The notes under the pieces: model-generated
Told to the model about the DNA's origin: nothing
Databases searched by the model: none
Seen by the model: the letters and a program-made list of their open reading frames with translations, nothing else
Made by a program: the position numbers and the translations under genes
Assembly: GCF_023715605.1 (NCBI RefSeq)
Contig: NZ_JAMBOL010000003.1
Location: forward strand, 350,076 to 414,075
Origin: Halalkalibacter oceani
GTDB lineage: Bacteria; Bacillota; Bacilli; Bacillales; Bacillaceae_D
Reading direction: 5' to 3'
Length of the DNA: 64,000 bases
Shown: piece by piece, positions 1 to 9,919 of the stretch
Layout: each line of letters starts with the position of its first letter
How positions within the stretch are numbered: the stretch's first letter is position 1

Positions 1-482
1 ATGTCGGCATGGCGGGCACTGCCTGCCTGATTGAGAATGACCGCCGTAATGGTAACCTCTTGATTGAGCGCCTGATAGCCTTTCACAATCGCCGCGGCGC
101 TGCGAGCCATGCTGCTAATGTTGACGACGAGCACGACCGGCGTTTTCAGCAAAATGCTAATGTCGGCACTGCTTCCTTCATCGCTCAGCGTTGACTTTCC
201 ATCATACAGCCCCATGACCCCTTCAATCAGCGAAAGATCCGCTCCGCGGCTGCCTTCAAGGAAAATATCGGACACGAGCGGACGCGAAAGCATCCAGCTG
301 TCCAGATTGCGGGAAATCCGCTTCGTCAACGCCGTATGATAGCTTGGGTCAATATAATCAGGACCGCATTTAAAGCCCTGAACGGTCAGCCCCTGGCGCT
401 GAAATGCCGCCATCAGACCGAGTGTAATCGTCGTTTTTCCTACGCCGCTGTTCGTTCCGGCAATCAGTAAACGTGGCTGCAT
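1..482 (-). CDS. cbiA: Cobyrinate a,c-diamide synthase CbiA, N-terminal part
   Basis: ATP- and glutamine-dependent amidation of the a and c side chains of (cob)yrinate in cobalamin synthesis. Only the first ~160 residues are in the window; the gene continues past the left edge. I read it from an ATG at 482. The N-terminus has the P-loop-like [10 protein letters not shown], followed by [14 protein letters not shown] and EGVMGLYDG, all typical of the DethioBiotin-synthetase-like domain of CbiA/CobB. It starts 5 bases after the cbiG stop and is preceded by a purine-rich GGGGTGAGG. It is the last gene of the cbi operon visible here. CobQ is a related alternative, but position after cbiG and the N-terminal motifs favour CbiA. 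Confidence 0.9.
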   Translation of the reverse strand, partial: MQPRLLIAGTNSGVGKTTITLGLMAAFQRQGLTVQGFKCGPDYIDPSYHTALTKRISRNLDSWMLSRPLVSDIFLEGSRGADLSLIEGVMGLYDGKSTLSDEGSSADISILLKTPVVLVVNISSMARSAAAIVKGYQALNQEVTITAVILNQAGSARHAD

Positions 483-487
483 CGGCC

Positions 488-1576
488 TCACCCCTTTTCT
501 CCTTTTCGGGCAATCGAAATCGTCACATTGCCGCTTTTCTTCTTTTCAAGCAGCAGCTGCCTGCTTTTTGCCGTCCGCAGCGCGGCCGGCTCACTGACGC
601 CATAGGCTCCTGTGTAGCGAAACACCGTTTCCGAAGGGTTCGGGAACGGAATTTCATTGAGTTCCTCCGGGCTGTAGCAAATAAACTCCCATTGAAATGT
701 TTCACAGACGGCAAGCAGTCCGGCCTCATCCTTTTTCAAATCAATCGTGCTAATGCTCGCGACTGATTTTGGTGAGAGTTCCAGCTCCTGCAATGTCTCG
801 AAAATCACCGCTTCAATTTCTTCCGCCGACGTTCCGCGGTTACAGCCGATCCCCAGGCAAAGTGTCTTCGGCCGGTAGAGCACACCCTTTGTCCGTAAAA
901 TGGTCATCCATTCTTCAGACAGCAGCCGGTCTGAAATGACGAGAGCGGCCTGGAAGCGGCCCGGCTCAGCATCCGCTAACGAGGAGACAAGCGTAAAGTG
1001 AGACGGCAGCGCTTTGTCATGCTTCCACCAGTGACGCTCCCCCGCTTCCTGGACGATCAACACCGGCTCTTCATTGACGATTGCCGCGCTGACCGGCGTC
1101 ACAGCCTGCTCATCCTCAATCGTCCAGCCGAATTCCCGCCCGAATATGTCGACCGGAATTGTTTTTTGGACATCGGAAGCCGTCGTAATAACCGGGATCG
1201 CGCCAAGCAGTCCGGCAATCTCCTTCGTCAGCTCATTCGCTCCGCCGACATGGCCGGATAGCGCGCTGATCACAAATTGACCACGTTCATCGACGACGAC
1301 GACAGCCGGATCGACTTTCTTTCCTTTCAAAATCGGAGCGATCATCCGGATGACGGCACCGAGCGAGATCACGATCACGAGTCCGTCATATTCGGCAAAC
1401 AGCCGCGGCAGCTGAAGCTTGACCGAGCCTTCAAACAGCTGAAAGCCCTTTTCTTCCTCATCCCCGTAAGCATGCTTCGTCATATAGTACAGGTCGGCAT
1501 CCGGACGCTTTTGCCAAAGCTGGCGAATCAGTTCGGTGCCATGCTTCGTGATGGCGACAAAAGCGATCTTATCCAT
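488..1576 (-). CDS. cbiG: Cobalt-precorrin-5A hydrolase CbiG
   Basis: Opens the delta-lactone of cobalt-precorrin-5A and releases acetaldehyde in the anaerobic cobalamin pathway. The 362-residue protein has the N-terminal/central CbiG signatures [12 protein letters not shown] and [13 protein letters not shown], and the C-terminal domain signature [11 protein letters not shown] near residue 240. The start [13 protein letters not shown] was chosen over an upstream GTG. Its ATGGATAA overlaps the cbiF stop by 8 bases, a pattern repeated elsewhere in the operon, and family members start at this point. Expression should follow the upstream cobalamin riboswitch. Confidence 0.93.
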   Translation of the reverse strand: MDKIAFVAITKHGTELIRQLWQKRPDADLYYMTKHAYGDEEEKGFQLFEGSVKLQLPRLFAEYDGLVIVISLGAVIRMIAPILKGKKVDPAVVVVDERGQFVISALSGHVGGANELTKEIAGLLGAIPVITTASDVQKTIPVDIFGREFGWTIEDEQAVTPVSAAIVNEEPVLIVQEAGERHWWKHDKALPSHFTLVSSLADAEPGRFQAALVISDRLLSEEWMTILRTKGVLYRPKTLCLGIGCNRGTSAEEIEAVIFETLQELELSPKSVASISTIDLKKDEAGLLAVCETFQWEFICYSPEELNEIPFPNPSETVFRYTGAYGVSEPAALRTAKSRQLLLEKKKSGNVTISIARKGEKG

Positions 1577-2363
1577 TGGCCGGCTCCCCTTTCCGAAAGC
1601 CGTGCGTAAATGTTTTGTCATAGAGCTTTGATTCGTATTTGCCACGCTGTTCGAGCAATGCTTGATCCGCGGCCTTGCTGATGATCACCATTGCCTGCTT
1701 GCGGATGCCGGCTTTGCGCATCTCCTCATCCACCGTGCCGAGCGTCGCCCGGACAATTTTCTGATCAGGCCATGTCGCCTTGTAGACAACGACGACGGCG
1801 TCGGATTCCTTCCAGCCGGCAGCCAAGCATTCGCGCACGACTTTTTTCATCAACGTCGCACTTAAAAACAGGGCGAGCGAGCATTGATGCTTGGCGAGGT
1901 CGATCAGCTGCTCTCCTTCCGGCATCGGCGTCCGTCCTTCCGCCCGCGTCAATATGACGGATTGCGTCAGCTCCGGTATAGTCAGCTCAATACCGGCCGC
2001 GGCAGCCGAGGCGAAGACCGAGCTGACACCGGGAATGATCTCATAGCCGATGCCGCGCTCCTTCAAGTAGGTCATCTGCTCAAAAATCGCACCGTAGACG
2101 GCCGGATCGCCGGTATGGACGCGCGCGACACTGTGCCCCTTTTCCACTTCCGAGGCGATGATTTCGATGATTTCCTCCAAATGCATCCCGGCCGTCTTGA
2201 TTACAGCTGCTTCCGGCTTTGCCTGCTCCATCAGCGCCGGGTTGACGAGCGAGTCGGTGTACAGCAGGACATCAGCCTCCTGCAAAATCTTCTGGCCCTT
2301 CACGGTAATTAAGTCGGGATCACCGGGTCCGGCGCCGACGATATACACTTTCGCTTCAAGCAT
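1569..2363 (-). CDS. cbiF: Cobalt-precorrin-4 C11-methyltransferase CbiF
   Basis: SAM-dependent methylation of ring C11 of cobalt-precorrin-4. 264 residues, the usual length of the corrin methyltransferase fold. The N-terminal VYIVGAGPGDPDLITVKG is the family SAM-site signature; TDSLVNP, KTAGMHLEEI and RVHTGDPAVYGAI are CbiF/CobM-specific. The start MLEAKVY overlaps the cbiL stop in ATGCTTGA; an in-frame ATG three codons upstream is also possible. It is part of the tightly overlapping cbi operon. Confidence 0.93.
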   Translation of the reverse strand: MLEAKVYIVGAGPGDPDLITVKGQKILQEADVLLYTDSLVNPALMEQAKPEAAVIKTAGMHLEEIIEIIASEVEKGHSVARVHTGDPAVYGAIFEQMTYLKERGIGYEIIPGVSSVFASAAAAGIELTIPELTQSVILTRAEGRTPMPEGEQLIDLAKHQCSLALFLSATLMKKVVRECLAAGWKESDAVVVVYKATWPDQKIVRATLGTVDEEMRKAGIRKQAMVIISKAADQALLEQRGKYESKLYDKTFTHGFRKGEPANG

Positions 2364-3081
2364 GAACGCCACATCCTTTGCGCACGAGCATCAGCGTTAA
2401 ATATTCCAGCTCTGCGGTTTTTAATTCCGTCACATCACGCCAAATGTATTCCTCGGACGAAGTGACCTTCGTTGCGACCGCCGCATCCTGCACGAGGTCA
2501 AGCTCCTCGAGCAGCTCGATCATCATCGGCAACACCTTCGCGACCTTGATAAAGACAAGCCCGTCATGGTCCAGCAGCGCCTTTTTCATCTGCTGGCGAT
2601 CTTCGGTTGCCGGAATGACCGCCATCCAGTCATCGCCGTCCGCCAGTGGAATGCCAAGCTGTGACGCCACGCCATTGACCGAGGAAATGCCGGGAATCGA
2701 CTTGATCGGCACCTCAGGATAGGTCGCCTTCATCGTCCGCTGCAAATGAATAAATGTACTGTAAAGCATCGGATCGCCCTCTGTCACGAAAGCGACGGTT
2801 TTACCGACGGACACATGGGCATAAATCTCAGCGGTAATTTGCTGCCATTGCTCCGTCAGCACAGCCTGATCCTTCGTCATCGGAAAGACGAGGCCGAGCA
2901 TCTCTTTTTTGTTCATGTCGACAAACGCTTCAATAATTTGATGGGCGTAGCTTTTACTGCCCTTTCTTTTCTTCGGATAAGCGACAACATCAGCCTCCTG
3001 CAGCATCCGATACGCTTTTAACGTAATTAGCTCCGGATCGCCAGGGCCGACACCGACACCGTACACTTCACCTGTTGCCAT
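2356..3081 (-). CDS. cbiL: Cobalt-factor II / precorrin-2 C20-methyltransferase CbiL
   Basis: SAM-dependent methylation at C20, the first ring methylation after cobalt insertion. 241 residues. The N-terminal [19 protein letters not shown] is the corrin methyltransferase signature, and [14 protein letters not shown] plus [13 protein letters not shown] match the CbiL/CobI subgroup. A GGAGGAG lies just before the ATG. The start overlaps the end of cbiET by 14 bases. With a separate CbiX and CbiG in the operon, the cobalt-factor II substrate (anaerobic route) is more likely than metal-free precorrin-2. Confidence 0.92.
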   Translation of the reverse strand: MATGEVYGVGVGPGDPELITLKAYRMLQEADVVAYPKKRKGSKSYAHQIIEAFVDMNKKEMLGLVFPMTKDQAVLTEQWQQITAEIYAHVSVGKTVAFVTEGDPMLYSTFIHLQRTMKATYPEVPIKSIPGISSVNGVASQLGIPLADGDDWMAVIPATEDRQQMKKALLDHDGLVFIKVAKVLPMMIELLEELDLVQDAAVATKVTSSEEYIWRDVTELKTAELEYLTLMLVRKGCGVHA

Positions 3082-4288
3082 CTGTCTCCTCCTTCGTTGC
3101 TGTCAGAATATAAATCGGATTTAACGCATCAAATCTTGTCATATGTAAAATCGGCTTGCTCCGGGACAGCTGGGCAAGTGTCATCTCAAGCGCAAGTCCT
3201 GCCTCCTTGAAAGCGGTCTGTGCTGTCGCCAGCGTTTCGACCGTCACGGCGTTCAGCACAATCCGGCCTCCCGCTTTTAACCGTTCCGCACAGGTTCTAA
3301 TAATTTCCGGCAGCTCTCCTCCCGTCCCGCCGATAAAGACGGCATCCGGATCGGGCCAGCTGTCAAGCTGCGCCGGCGCTTTGCCATGAACAACGGTAAA
3401 ATCGGTGCGAAATGTTTTCATATTTTCATAGCAATTGGCCAGATCGGCTTCGTTTTTCTCAATCGCAAACACTTGCCCTTCTGTCGCAATCCGCGCCGCT
3501 TCGATCGCGACCGAGCCTGTACATGTGCCGATATCCCAGACAGTGCTCGTTTTCGTCAGCTTCAGCGCGGCGATGCTGAGCGTGCGCACTTCTTTTTTTG
3601 TAATCAAGCCTTTATCCGGCTTGCGCTGCCTGAAAAGATGATCATCGATCCCGAGCGGAAACGAAGGCGCCTTTCCGGTCTGCTTCAGGATCACAAGATT
3701 GAGCGGATGCGCTTCGTAGCGCGTAAGCTCGTCCAGCTCAAACCAGCCTGTTTTCTCATTAGCGCCACCGAGCGCCTCCGCTACGAACGCTTTGTATTCG
3801 CTCATGCCATAGTCGAGCAAATAGGCGGCGATTGCTGCCGGGCTGTTCGTTTCATCCGTCAGCAGACAAACCTTCTTCTGCCCGTCGATTTTTTGCGCCA
3901 GTCCTTTCATCGCCCGTCCGTGTACGCTAAGAAACGTCGCATCATGCCAGCTTTCCTGCATTTTTGCAAAACCGGCCTGAATCGAGCTAAGCGCCGGATA
4001 GAGTTCAATCTTCGGTACTTTCTTCGCCAAATAGCCGCCAATCCCGTAAAAAAGCGGATCACCTGAAGCGAGAATGACCGTTTTTTTGTCGGTTTCGAGC
4101 AGGCGTTCAACCGTCGCCTTCAAACCGCCTTTCAGTCCGATTTTCTCCCCCTGATAACCGGGAAAGAACGCCAGCTGGCGCTCGCCGCCGACGAGCCTCT
4201 CGCTTTCGTCTACCCATTGCTGATAGAGCGCCGGCCAGGCAGCCGGGCCCTGCTCACTCATGCCAATGACCTTCATTGTCGCGGCCAT
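3068..4288 (-). CDS. cbiET: Fused cobalt-precorrin-7 C5/C15-methyltransferase-decarboxylase CbiET
   Basis: Bifunctional enzyme that methylates C5 and C15 and decarboxylates the C12 acetate side chain, equivalent to CobL. The 406-residue length equals CbiE plus CbiT. Residues ~5-205 form a CbiE-type tetrapyrrole methylase ([20 protein letters not shown]). Residues ~215-400 form a CbiT Rossmann methyltransferase ([18 protein letters not shown], then [17 protein letters not shown]). The start at 4288 has GGGAGG 7 bases upstream. An internal ATG at 4276 overlaps the cbiD stop as ATGA and is the alternative. In many bacteria the two activities are separate proteins. Confidence 0.92.
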   Translation of the reverse strand: MAATMKVIGMSEQGPAAWPALYQQWVDESERLVGGERQLAFFPGYQGEKIGLKGGLKATVERLLETDKKTVILASGDPLFYGIGGYLAKKVPKIELYPALSSIQAGFAKMQESWHDATFLSVHGRAMKGLAQKIDGQKKVCLLTDETNSPAAIAAYLLDYGMSEYKAFVAEALGGANEKTGWFELDELTRYEAHPLNLVILKQTGKAPSFPLGIDDHLFRQRKPDKGLITKKEVRTLSIAALKLTKTSTVWDIGTCTGSVAIEAARIATEGQVFAIEKNEADLANCYENMKTFRTDFTVVHGKAPAQLDSWPDPDAVFIGGTGGELPEIIRTCAERLKAGGRIVLNAVTVETLATAQTAFKEAGLALEMTLAQLSRSKPILHMTRFDALNPIYILTATKEETDGNR

Positions 4289-5382
4289 CTCACCGCCTCC
4301 CTTCCTAATAGCTCATTTTTCATCGTCAACAGAATCGTTTCAATCGTCAGCCCGCCGTTCACTTCCTGCAACCCGGCCTCTGATGCATAGCGGCACAAGC
4401 GCTGAAAGAAGTCAGCATATCCTGCCTCATCGAGCATCGTCCCGACCTGAGAGGCGGTATTCGCCCGCAAAATCTCCTGCTGAAGCTCCGGCGGGACTCC
4501 ACTTTCCGCGGCGACCTTGGCGAGAAATTCAAAGCTGACCGGAGCGCTTTTCGAATGGACCATCATCACGCCCTGGGCGACTTTTGAAAATTTCCCCATC
4601 ATCCCGACGAGGGTCACCTGCTTCATCCGTTTCGCCTTGCACTGCTTTAACGTAAAGCCGACAAAATCACCCATTTCGATAAACGCTTCTTCCGGGGCAT
4701 CCGGGAAAAGCTCCATCGCATATTTTTCACTCCGTCCGCCCGTCGAGCAGATGACATGCTCGCAGCCGCTTTCCTTGGCGACCTGCAGCGCCTGGGCGAT
4801 GCTTGCGCGAAACGCCGAAGTCGAAAACGGCACGACCGTTCCCCTCGTACCGAGAATCGAAATGCCGCCGATAATGCCGAGCCGGCTGTTTAACGTTTTC
4901 TTGGCGATTTCCTCTCCATCCGGCACGGAAATGATGATCGAAATGCCCTGCTCGACGCCGGTCTCCTCCAGCACGTCCTCTGCAACCTCAAACAGCATCC
5001 GGCGCGGCACAGGGTTAATCGCCGCTTCCCCGACCGCCACCGGTAGCCCCGGCTTCGTTACCCGGCCGACGCCGACGCCGCCATCAAGCTTAATGCCAGG
5101 CGCGCTCTCCCAGGCGACACGCGACACGATTCGCGCACCGTGTGTCGCATCGGGATCGTCGCCGCCATCTTTAATGATCGCCGCCTCGGCATACTGCTCG
5201 GTAAATTGAACAGACTCCATTTGAAAGGTGACAATTTCTTTATTCGGCAGCTTGATCGTCGCTTCGTTAACCGCTTTTTGCGTAATCAAGCTAAGAAGCG
5301 CCGCCTTCGTCGCCGCCGTTGCGTTGGAGCCTGTCGTATAGCCATGCCGCAGCTGCTTTGTTTCCTTTTGCCCGCTTGCCAT
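4273..5382 (-). CDS. cbiD: Cobalt-precorrin-5B C1-methyltransferase CbiD
   Basis: SAM-dependent C1 methylation in the anaerobic cobalamin pathway. It is specific to that route and has its own fold. 369 residues, normal length. The N-terminal [18 protein letters not shown] is the CbiD signature; [10 protein letters not shown] and [10 protein letters not shown] are further conserved stretches. It starts 4 bases after the cbiC stop. Its presence, with CbiG and CbiX, places the operon in the oxygen-independent branch even though the neighbouring genes suggest an organism with aerobic metabolism. Confidence 0.94.
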   Translation of the reverse strand: MASGQKETKQLRHGYTTGSNATAATKAALLSLITQKAVNEATIKLPNKEIVTFQMESVQFTEQYAEAAIIKDGGDDPDATHGARIVSRVAWESAPGIKLDGGVGVGRVTKPGLPVAVGEAAINPVPRRMLFEVAEDVLEETGVEQGISIIISVPDGEEIAKKTLNSRLGIIGGISILGTRGTVVPFSTSAFRASIAQALQVAKESGCEHVICSTGGRSEKYAMELFPDAPEEAFIEMGDFVGFTLKQCKAKRMKQVTLVGMMGKFSKVAQGVMMVHSKSAPVSFEFLAKVAAESGVPPELQQEILRANTASQVGTMLDEAGYADFFQRLCRYASEAGLQEVNGGLTIETILLTMKNELLGREAVRWPRQ

Positions 5383-5386
5383 CTTT

Positions 5387-6037
5387 TCAGCCTTGCTGCT
5401 CCGCCATTAAGGAAATCGCGTTGATCGCGGCCACGGTTACCGGACTGCCGCCTTTTCTGCCAACGTTCGTAATAAACGGCAGATCAAGCTTCGCCAGCTC
5501 CTCCTTCGATTCGGCCGCCGAGACAAAGCCGACCGGCATTCCGACGATCAGCGCCGGCTTTGCTTCCCCGTTTTTCACGAGGCGAATCAATTCAAGCAGC
5601 GCGGTCGGCGCGTTTCCAATCGCGAAAATGCCGCCCTCCGCCAGCTTGACCGCCTTGCGCGTCGCCACGATTGCTCTCGTCGTGTTGAGCCGCTTCGCTT
5701 CCTCGATCACATCGGGATCGGAAATATGAACGTGAACGCTTCCGCCAAACTTTTCGATCCGCGGCTTGCTGATGCCGCTTTGAATCATTTGCACATCGGC
5801 GATTACCTTGCAGCCAGAACGGATCGCCGCCACGCCGGCGCGTACTGCGTCAGGATGAAAGAGCACGCTTCGCCCAAGCTCGAAATCGGCCGAGGCGTGG
5901 ATCACCCGCTGGACGACGGGGTACTGCTCGTCGGTAAAGGAATGCTCGCCAAGCTCCTCGGTAATCATCTGAAAGCTCTTTCCTTCAATCTCCTGCGGTT
6001 GTACGGTCAACGGTTTAAATTCTGTTTTGAAATCCAT
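5387..6037 (-). CDS. cbiC: Cobalt-precorrin-8 methylmutase CbiC
   Basis: Moves the C11 methyl group to C12 to give cobyrinate. 216 residues. QRVIHASADFE carries the catalytic histidine of the CbiC/CobH family; VIADVQMIQSGI and IVGMPVGFVSAAESK are the other family blocks. It begins one base from the end of cbiJ, so the two are probably translationally coupled. No cofactor or SAM site is expected or seen. Confidence 0.93.
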   Translation of the reverse strand: MDFKTEFKPLTVQPQEIEGKSFQMITEELGEHSFTDEQYPVVQRVIHASADFELGRSVLFHPDAVRAGVAAIRSGCKVIADVQMIQSGISKPRIEKFGGSVHVHISDPDVIEEAKRLNTTRAIVATRKAVKLAEGGIFAIGNAPTALLELIRLVKNGEAKPALIVGMPVGFVSAAESKEELAKLDLPFITNVGRKGGSPVTVAAINAISLMAEQQG

Positions 6038-6811
6038 TTATTTTCCCTCCATCAGCTTAGTGACTGTTGCTACAACATCTTCCTTCGTATGAACGAGATC
6101 GTGGACATCCTGCTTCGGTCGCTCGATAACGATCACCTCTAAGCCAAGCTCCCTGGCGGCTTCCAGCTTCTCATCGACCGAGCCGACCTTGCCGCTTTCC
6201 TTCGTGATGACGAGGGTGACGCCGAACTGGCGATAAAGCGCCTTGTTAAGCTCCTTTGAAAAAGGACCCTGCATCGCGACGATGTTTTTTTGCTCAATGC
6301 CCAGTTGTTCACAGCGCTCCATATTGTCCTTGCGCGGCAGCATCCGCGCGATCATCCGTAGGTCAGGCAGCTCGAGCAGCTTGTCCGCGAAGACAGCGAG
6401 CGTCTTGCTGCCGGTCGTCAGCATAACGACCCCTTTATGCTGACTCGCAAGCTCAGCTGCCTCGGCGTAGTCCGCGACGAAGCTGATCCGCTCATCCTCG
6501 GCAATTTCGCTCGCCTGCCGCTCAAACCGGACATAAGGAATGCCTGCCTGTTCCGCGGCCGCGTGCGCATTTTTTGAAGCCTCCTCGGCAAAAGGATGGG
6601 TCGCATCGACAAGGAGAGAAATGTGCTTTTCCTGCAAAAGCGCCGTCATTTCCTCGATCGTCAGGCGGCCGACGCGCACCGGAATTCCGGCCTCGCTGAT
6701 GCTTGCCGCCCCGCTCTCCGTCACGACGCTCGCCAATAACGGATAGCCCGCATCCTTTAAGGCGATGGCCACTTCGCGCGCATCACTCGTTCCTGCCATA
6801 ATAAAGATCAT
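6038..6811 (-). CDS. cbiJ: Cobalt-precorrin-6A reductase CbiJ
   Basis: NAD(P)H-dependent reduction of the macrocycle of cobalt-precorrin-6A. 257 residues. The N-terminal IFIMAGTSDAREVA is the nucleotide-binding start seen in CbiJ/CobK. DATHPFAEEASKNA is the family's most conserved block and TTGSKTL follows at about residue 132. A 68-base gap separates it from the end of cbiX, the largest gap inside the operon. I see no clear terminator there, so read-through is expected. Confidence 0.9.
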   Translation of the reverse strand: MIFIMAGTSDAREVAIALKDAGYPLLASVVTESGAASISEAGIPVRVGRLTIEEMTALLQEKHISLLVDATHPFAEEASKNAHAAAEQAGIPYVRFERQASEIAEDERISFVADYAEAAELASQHKGVVMLTTGSKTLAVFADKLLELPDLRMIARMLPRKDNMERCEQLGIEQKNIVAMQGPFSKELNKALYRQFGVTLVITKESGKVGSVDEKLEAARELGLEVIVIERPKQDVHDLVHTKEDVVATVTKLMEGK

Positions 6812-6879
6812 CCGCTTTCACCTCTCTTTTGCAGATTTGTTTTGCAAGACCCGCATCCACCTATGAAAGCAAATGCGTT

Positions 6880-7719
6880 TTAATGATGATGGTGGTGATG
6901 ATGATCGTGGTTGTGGTCAAGCTCAAGATGCTCCTTCGCGAATAAACGGTACTGACAGTTATCGCAGTTTAACGCGGCCAATCCTTGTAATGCTTCCTCG
7001 GCTCTTTCCTTGAAAATCGTCGCCAGCAGCGGATGGAAGCCAAAAAACTTCGTCATCAGAAACGATGAGTCCGGATAGCTTCGCTTGAACCCCTCAAGCT
7101 TCTCCTCCATCCGGTCCATCAGCACGCCGCTGAAAAAGAAGTAAGGAAGCAGGCAAACCGAGCTTGCGCCGAGCTTTAAAGAGCGCTCGACAGCTTGTTC
7201 CACCGTCGGCGAAGTGACGCCGATAAACGACAGCTCGACATCGGTCATATTCAGCCGTTCACTGAGCAGACGGGAAATTTTGTACAGCTCACTGTTTGCA
7301 TCACCGTCACTGCTTCCGCGTCCGACGATCACGAGGCTACTCCCTTCCTTCGCCTGCCAGCCGGCTTCTTTCAGCCTGTCGGCTAAAATATTAATCACGC
7401 CCGGATGCGAACCGATCGGCCGGCCATATGTAAAAGAGACGAGCGGAAACTTCTGGCGCGCCTTGTCCACTTCCGCCGGAATGTGGATTTTCGCATGTCC
7501 GGCCGAGAAGAACATCATCGGCACAAGCGCGACCTTTGTCGCCCCCTGCTTCACGCACGCTTCAATTCCAGTGGCAATCGCCGGCTCAGCAAACTCCAGA
7601 AAACAGGTTTCAACAATATCAGCCTTGACCTGCTGCTTCATCCCGTTGACAAACTCCAGCAGTTGCTCGTTCCCCTCTGGCTTTCGGCTCCCGTGGCCGA
7701 TAAATAATACAGCTTCCAT
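6880..7719 (-). CDS. cbiX: Sirohydrochlorin cobaltochelatase CbiX with C-terminal histidine tail
   Basis: Inserts Co2+ into sirohydrochlorin at the start of the anaerobic pathway. The protein is 279 residues if started at MEAVLFIGHGSR. That start follows a GGAGG region 16 bases after the cbiH stop; the long upstream extension of the open frame overlaps cbiH and is not credible. Two chelatase half-domains are visible: LFIGHGSRKPEGNE at the N-terminus and VIVGRGSSDGDANSEL near residue 145. The C-terminus has CDNCQYRLF and then a tail rich in His/Asp ending in seven histidines, a likely metal-handling segment known from long-form Bacillus CbiX proteins. Confidence 0.9.
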   Translation of the reverse strand: MEAVLFIGHGSRKPEGNEQLLEFVNGMKQQVKADIVETCFLEFAEPAIATGIEACVKQGATKVALVPMMFFSAGHAKIHIPAEVDKARQKFPLVSFTYGRPIGSHPGVINILADRLKEAGWQAKEGSSLVIVGRGSSDGDANSELYKISRLLSERLNMTDVELSFIGVTSPTVEQAVERSLKLGASSVCLLPYFFFSGVLMDRMEEKLEGFKRSYPDSSFLMTKFFGFHPLLATIFKERAEEALQGLAALNCDNCQYRLFAKEHLELDHNHDHHHHHHH

Positions 7720-7735
7720 CTTATCTCCTCCTTTG

Positions 7736-9397
7736 TTAATCGCCGCACACATTGTCAACGGCGATCGGCTCCGGCACGTCACGGTACTGATAACCGGCAA
7801 CGACCTGGACCCGTTTAAAAAACTTGTGAAACCGTTCATTCGGCATGCCACGCTGCTGGAAATCGCGGACAACCTTGATGACTGTTGCGACGAGCTGCTC
7901 CTTGCTCATTCCTTCGGCGACGAGCTGGCCGACATGGGCGTTTCTCCCTGTCGTTTTCGCCCCTAAAAACAAATCAAATGCTTTTTTGCGGTAAATGATG
8001 CCGATATCGTTCGTCGGCGCGCCGTAGCACGCCATTCCGCAGCCGTTGAAGCCGATTGTCAGCCGCTTCGGCACGGGTTCGCCGCCAATTGAGCGAAAGA
8101 TCTCATCAAGCTGCGGCAATGATTCGCCCTTGTCACCGTCACAAAAGTCACACGCCTTAATCGTGACAACATCGCCGACCGGATGCAGCAGCAGCCCCTC
8201 CCGCTCAAGCTCGGCCGTCACCTGTGCCGCGTCCCCCGTTTTCATCGTCACCTTCATTTGATGATCGGGCGTATATTCAATCTCGCCTTTATCGCCAATT
8301 ACCTCGCCAATCAACTGCATTTGCGCCGCACTGAATTTTTTGTTGGCAAGACCTGGCGAGATCGCAAATTCAAACACCGTTTCCTGCCTGAACAGACTTT
8401 CCGACGCCGGCTCAACGTCACGCTTCCCTACGTTTTCCTCCCCGTGCAGGAGCGAAAGCGCTTCTTCGGCCAGCTCACGCAGCGATCCCCGCGCCGGTTC
8501 GGGTCCTGCTTCCTCGGCAAGCTCTTGAAGCGAAGATGAAGCCGGTTCAACTTCCTCTTCACCTTGATGTAGCGCCCACGGCTCGTGCTCCGGCTTTAAG
8601 CGCTGATGCGGCCGCAAAGCCTGCTTCGCTTCTCCAAGCGTATATTTTTTCTGATAGCCGCGCGGCGTGATCATCTTGCCGTCGTACATAAACGTCGATC
8701 CATTGCCGATGATGACCGTCGTCAGCATGCCGATCTCATGCTCAAGCATCTCGCCGAGCGTTGTCATCACGATATGTTGACGCTCGCGATAGGCGCTTTT
8801 GACAAGTCCAACAGGCGTCTCGGCAGAACGGTATTGCAGCAAAATCCGCTGCGCCTCTTCAATCTGTCTCGTCCGCCGCCCGCTTTTCGGATTGTAGAGC
8901 GCAATCACAAAATCAGCCTTGCCCGCGGCGTCAAGTCTCGCTTTAATCAGCTCCCATGGCGTCAGATGGTCACTGAGGCTGATCGTGCAGGCATCATGCA
9001 TGATCGGCGCGCCGAGCAGCGAGGCGCAGGAGTTAATCGCCGATATCCCGGGAATAATTTCAACCTCGACCCCCTCCTGCTCCGTCCAGCCTTTTTCAAT
9101 TAACACCTCATAGACGAGACCGGCCATGCCGTAGACGCCGGCATCCCCGCTTGAAATAACCGCAACCGTCTTTCCCTCTTCCGCCTGACGCACGGCTTCC
9201 TGTGCCCGGCTCACTTCCTCCGTCATTCCGGTCCGGATAATCGCTTGATCCGTCAGCAACGGTTTAACCAAATCCACGTACGTGTTGTAGCCGATAATTG
9301 AATCACTTTCAGCGATCGCTTCCCTCGCCCGGCCTGTCATATGCTGCTCGTGGCCCGGCCCGAAGCCGATCAATAAAAGCTTTCCTTTCGCTCCCAT
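7736..9397 (-). CDS. cbiH: Cobalt-factor III methyltransferase CbiH with C-terminal Fe-S nitrite/sulfite-reductase-like domain (CbiH60 type)
   Basis: Catalyses C17 methylation and ring contraction. 553 residues, about twice the ~250 of plain CbiH. Residues 1-245 are the tetrapyrrole methylase (LLLIGFGPGHEQHMTGRA, SSGDAGVYGMAG, EIIPGISAINSCASLLG). Residues ~265-340 are an acidic linker with an imperfect repeat (EPASSSLQELAEEAG, EPARGSLRELAEEAL, EPASESLF). The C-terminal ~200 residues resemble the Fe-S half of nitrite/sulfite reductases, with ACDFCDGDKG and FNGCGMACYGAPTND offering four cysteines for a 4Fe-4S cluster. This matches the CbiH60 architecture known from Bacillus megaterium. First gene after the riboswitch. 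Confidence 0.9.
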   Translation of the reverse strand: MGAKGKLLLIGFGPGHEQHMTGRAREAIAESDSIIGYNTYVDLVKPLLTDQAIIRTGMTEEVSRAQEAVRQAEEGKTVAVISSGDAGVYGMAGLVYEVLIEKGWTEQEGVEVEIIPGISAINSCASLLGAPIMHDACTISLSDHLTPWELIKARLDAAGKADFVIALYNPKSGRRTRQIEEAQRILLQYRSAETPVGLVKSAYRERQHIVMTTLGEMLEHEIGMLTTVIIGNGSTFMYDGKMITPRGYQKKYTLGEAKQALRPHQRLKPEHEPWALHQGEEEVEPASSSLQELAEEAGPEPARGSLRELAEEALSLLHGEENVGKRDVEPASESLFRQETVFEFAISPGLANKKFSAAQMQLIGEVIGDKGEIEYTPDHQMKVTMKTGDAAQVTAELEREGLLLHPVGDVVTIKACDFCDGDKGESLPQLDEIFRSIGGEPVPKRLTIGFNGCGMACYGAPTNDIGIIYRKKAFDLFLGAKTTGRNAHVGQLVAEGMSKEQLVATVIKVVRDFQQRGMPNERFHKFFKRVQVVAGYQYRDVPEPIAVDNVCGD

Positions 9398-9435
9398 CGG
9401 ATGTCCTCCTTTTTAACCTTCGGGGAAAGCGGGGC

Positions 9436-9475
9436 AATAAAAAAAGCCTCCACCCGCAAAAGGGTTAGAGGCTAG
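9436..9475 (-). terminator. Intrinsic terminator of the cobalamin riboswitch expression platform
   Basis: On the minus strand AGCCTC and GAGGCT, extended by CCC/GGG pairing, form a hairpin followed by seven T residues, 40 bases upstream of cbiH. It lies between the cobalamin aptamer and the first gene, so it most likely forms when cobalamin is bound and stops transcription of the whole cbi operon. Confidence 0.85.
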
Positions 9476-9559
9476 TCCTTTTTTATATCTTCAGAAAAGG
9501 AATCCAGCAGAGACAGCATTGTCGTCTCCTGCTCTAACACCTCCCCATCTCCCGTAGGT

Positions 9560-9740
9560 CAATCAGTGTCGTTGGATAAGGCAGGTCTCCTGGCTCAAGG
9601 TCTTACGCTGCAGCTCCTTCCCGTCCTATGGACAGTGGCTCATGCATACAGCACTCCTTTTACAGTGGCGGGACCGCGTCGGCTTTTCACCGAACTTCCC
9701 TTTTAGAAAGTCAACGATGACTTTCACCTTTTCCCAAACA
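9560..9740 (-). promoter_or_regulatory. Cobalamin (B12) riboswitch aptamer
   Basis: Reading the minus strand, the conserved core AAGGGAA...CGGTGAAAAGCCGACGCGG...CCCGCCACTGTAA is followed ~80 bases later by the B12 box AGCCAGGAGACCTGCC (9580-9596). These are the standard conserved elements of the cobalamin riboswitch, in the correct order and orientation. A terminator lies downstream and a promoter upstream. It should repress the cbi operon when adenosylcobalamin is plentiful. The exact aptamer ends are approximate. Confidence 0.95.
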
Positions 9741-9762
9741 TATGCAATTTCATGTTTCTTTT

Positions 9763-9791
9763 ACAGTACGTAACAATCTGATAGAAGTCAA
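9763..9791 (-). promoter_or_regulatory. SigA-type promoter for the riboswitch-cbi transcript
   Basis: TTGACT (9791-9786) and TACTGT (9768-9763) on the minus strand are separated by exactly 17 bases and lie just upstream of the cobalamin aptamer. The predicted start of transcription near 9756 leaves the complete aptamer in the leader. Confidence 0.6.
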
Positions 9792-9891
9792 CTATTTTTT
9801 CCTGCATTCCTTGTTTCCCAGCTTACGAGAGATTCACTGTGATCAACCGGATAATCGGCGATTTCAACTAGTGGAGAAGGACATTTTCTCA

Positions 9892-9919
9892 TTGACAACA
9901 CAGCTTTTAAAAAGATAAT
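9892..9919 (+). promoter_or_regulatory. SigA-type promoter for the 194-residue exported protein
   Basis: TTGACA (9892-9897) and GATAAT (9914-9919) with a 16-base spacer, about 65 bases upstream of the ATG at 9986. The -10 overlaps a GATAATGATAG stretch that is only half of a Fur-like site. Confidence 0.5.

Noticed and set aside
1..9100. Plus-strand open frames opposite the cbi genes
   Set aside because: Many long frames are present on the plus strand, but they are shadows of the high-GC third positions of the overlapping cbi genes and lack ribosome sites or family motifs.
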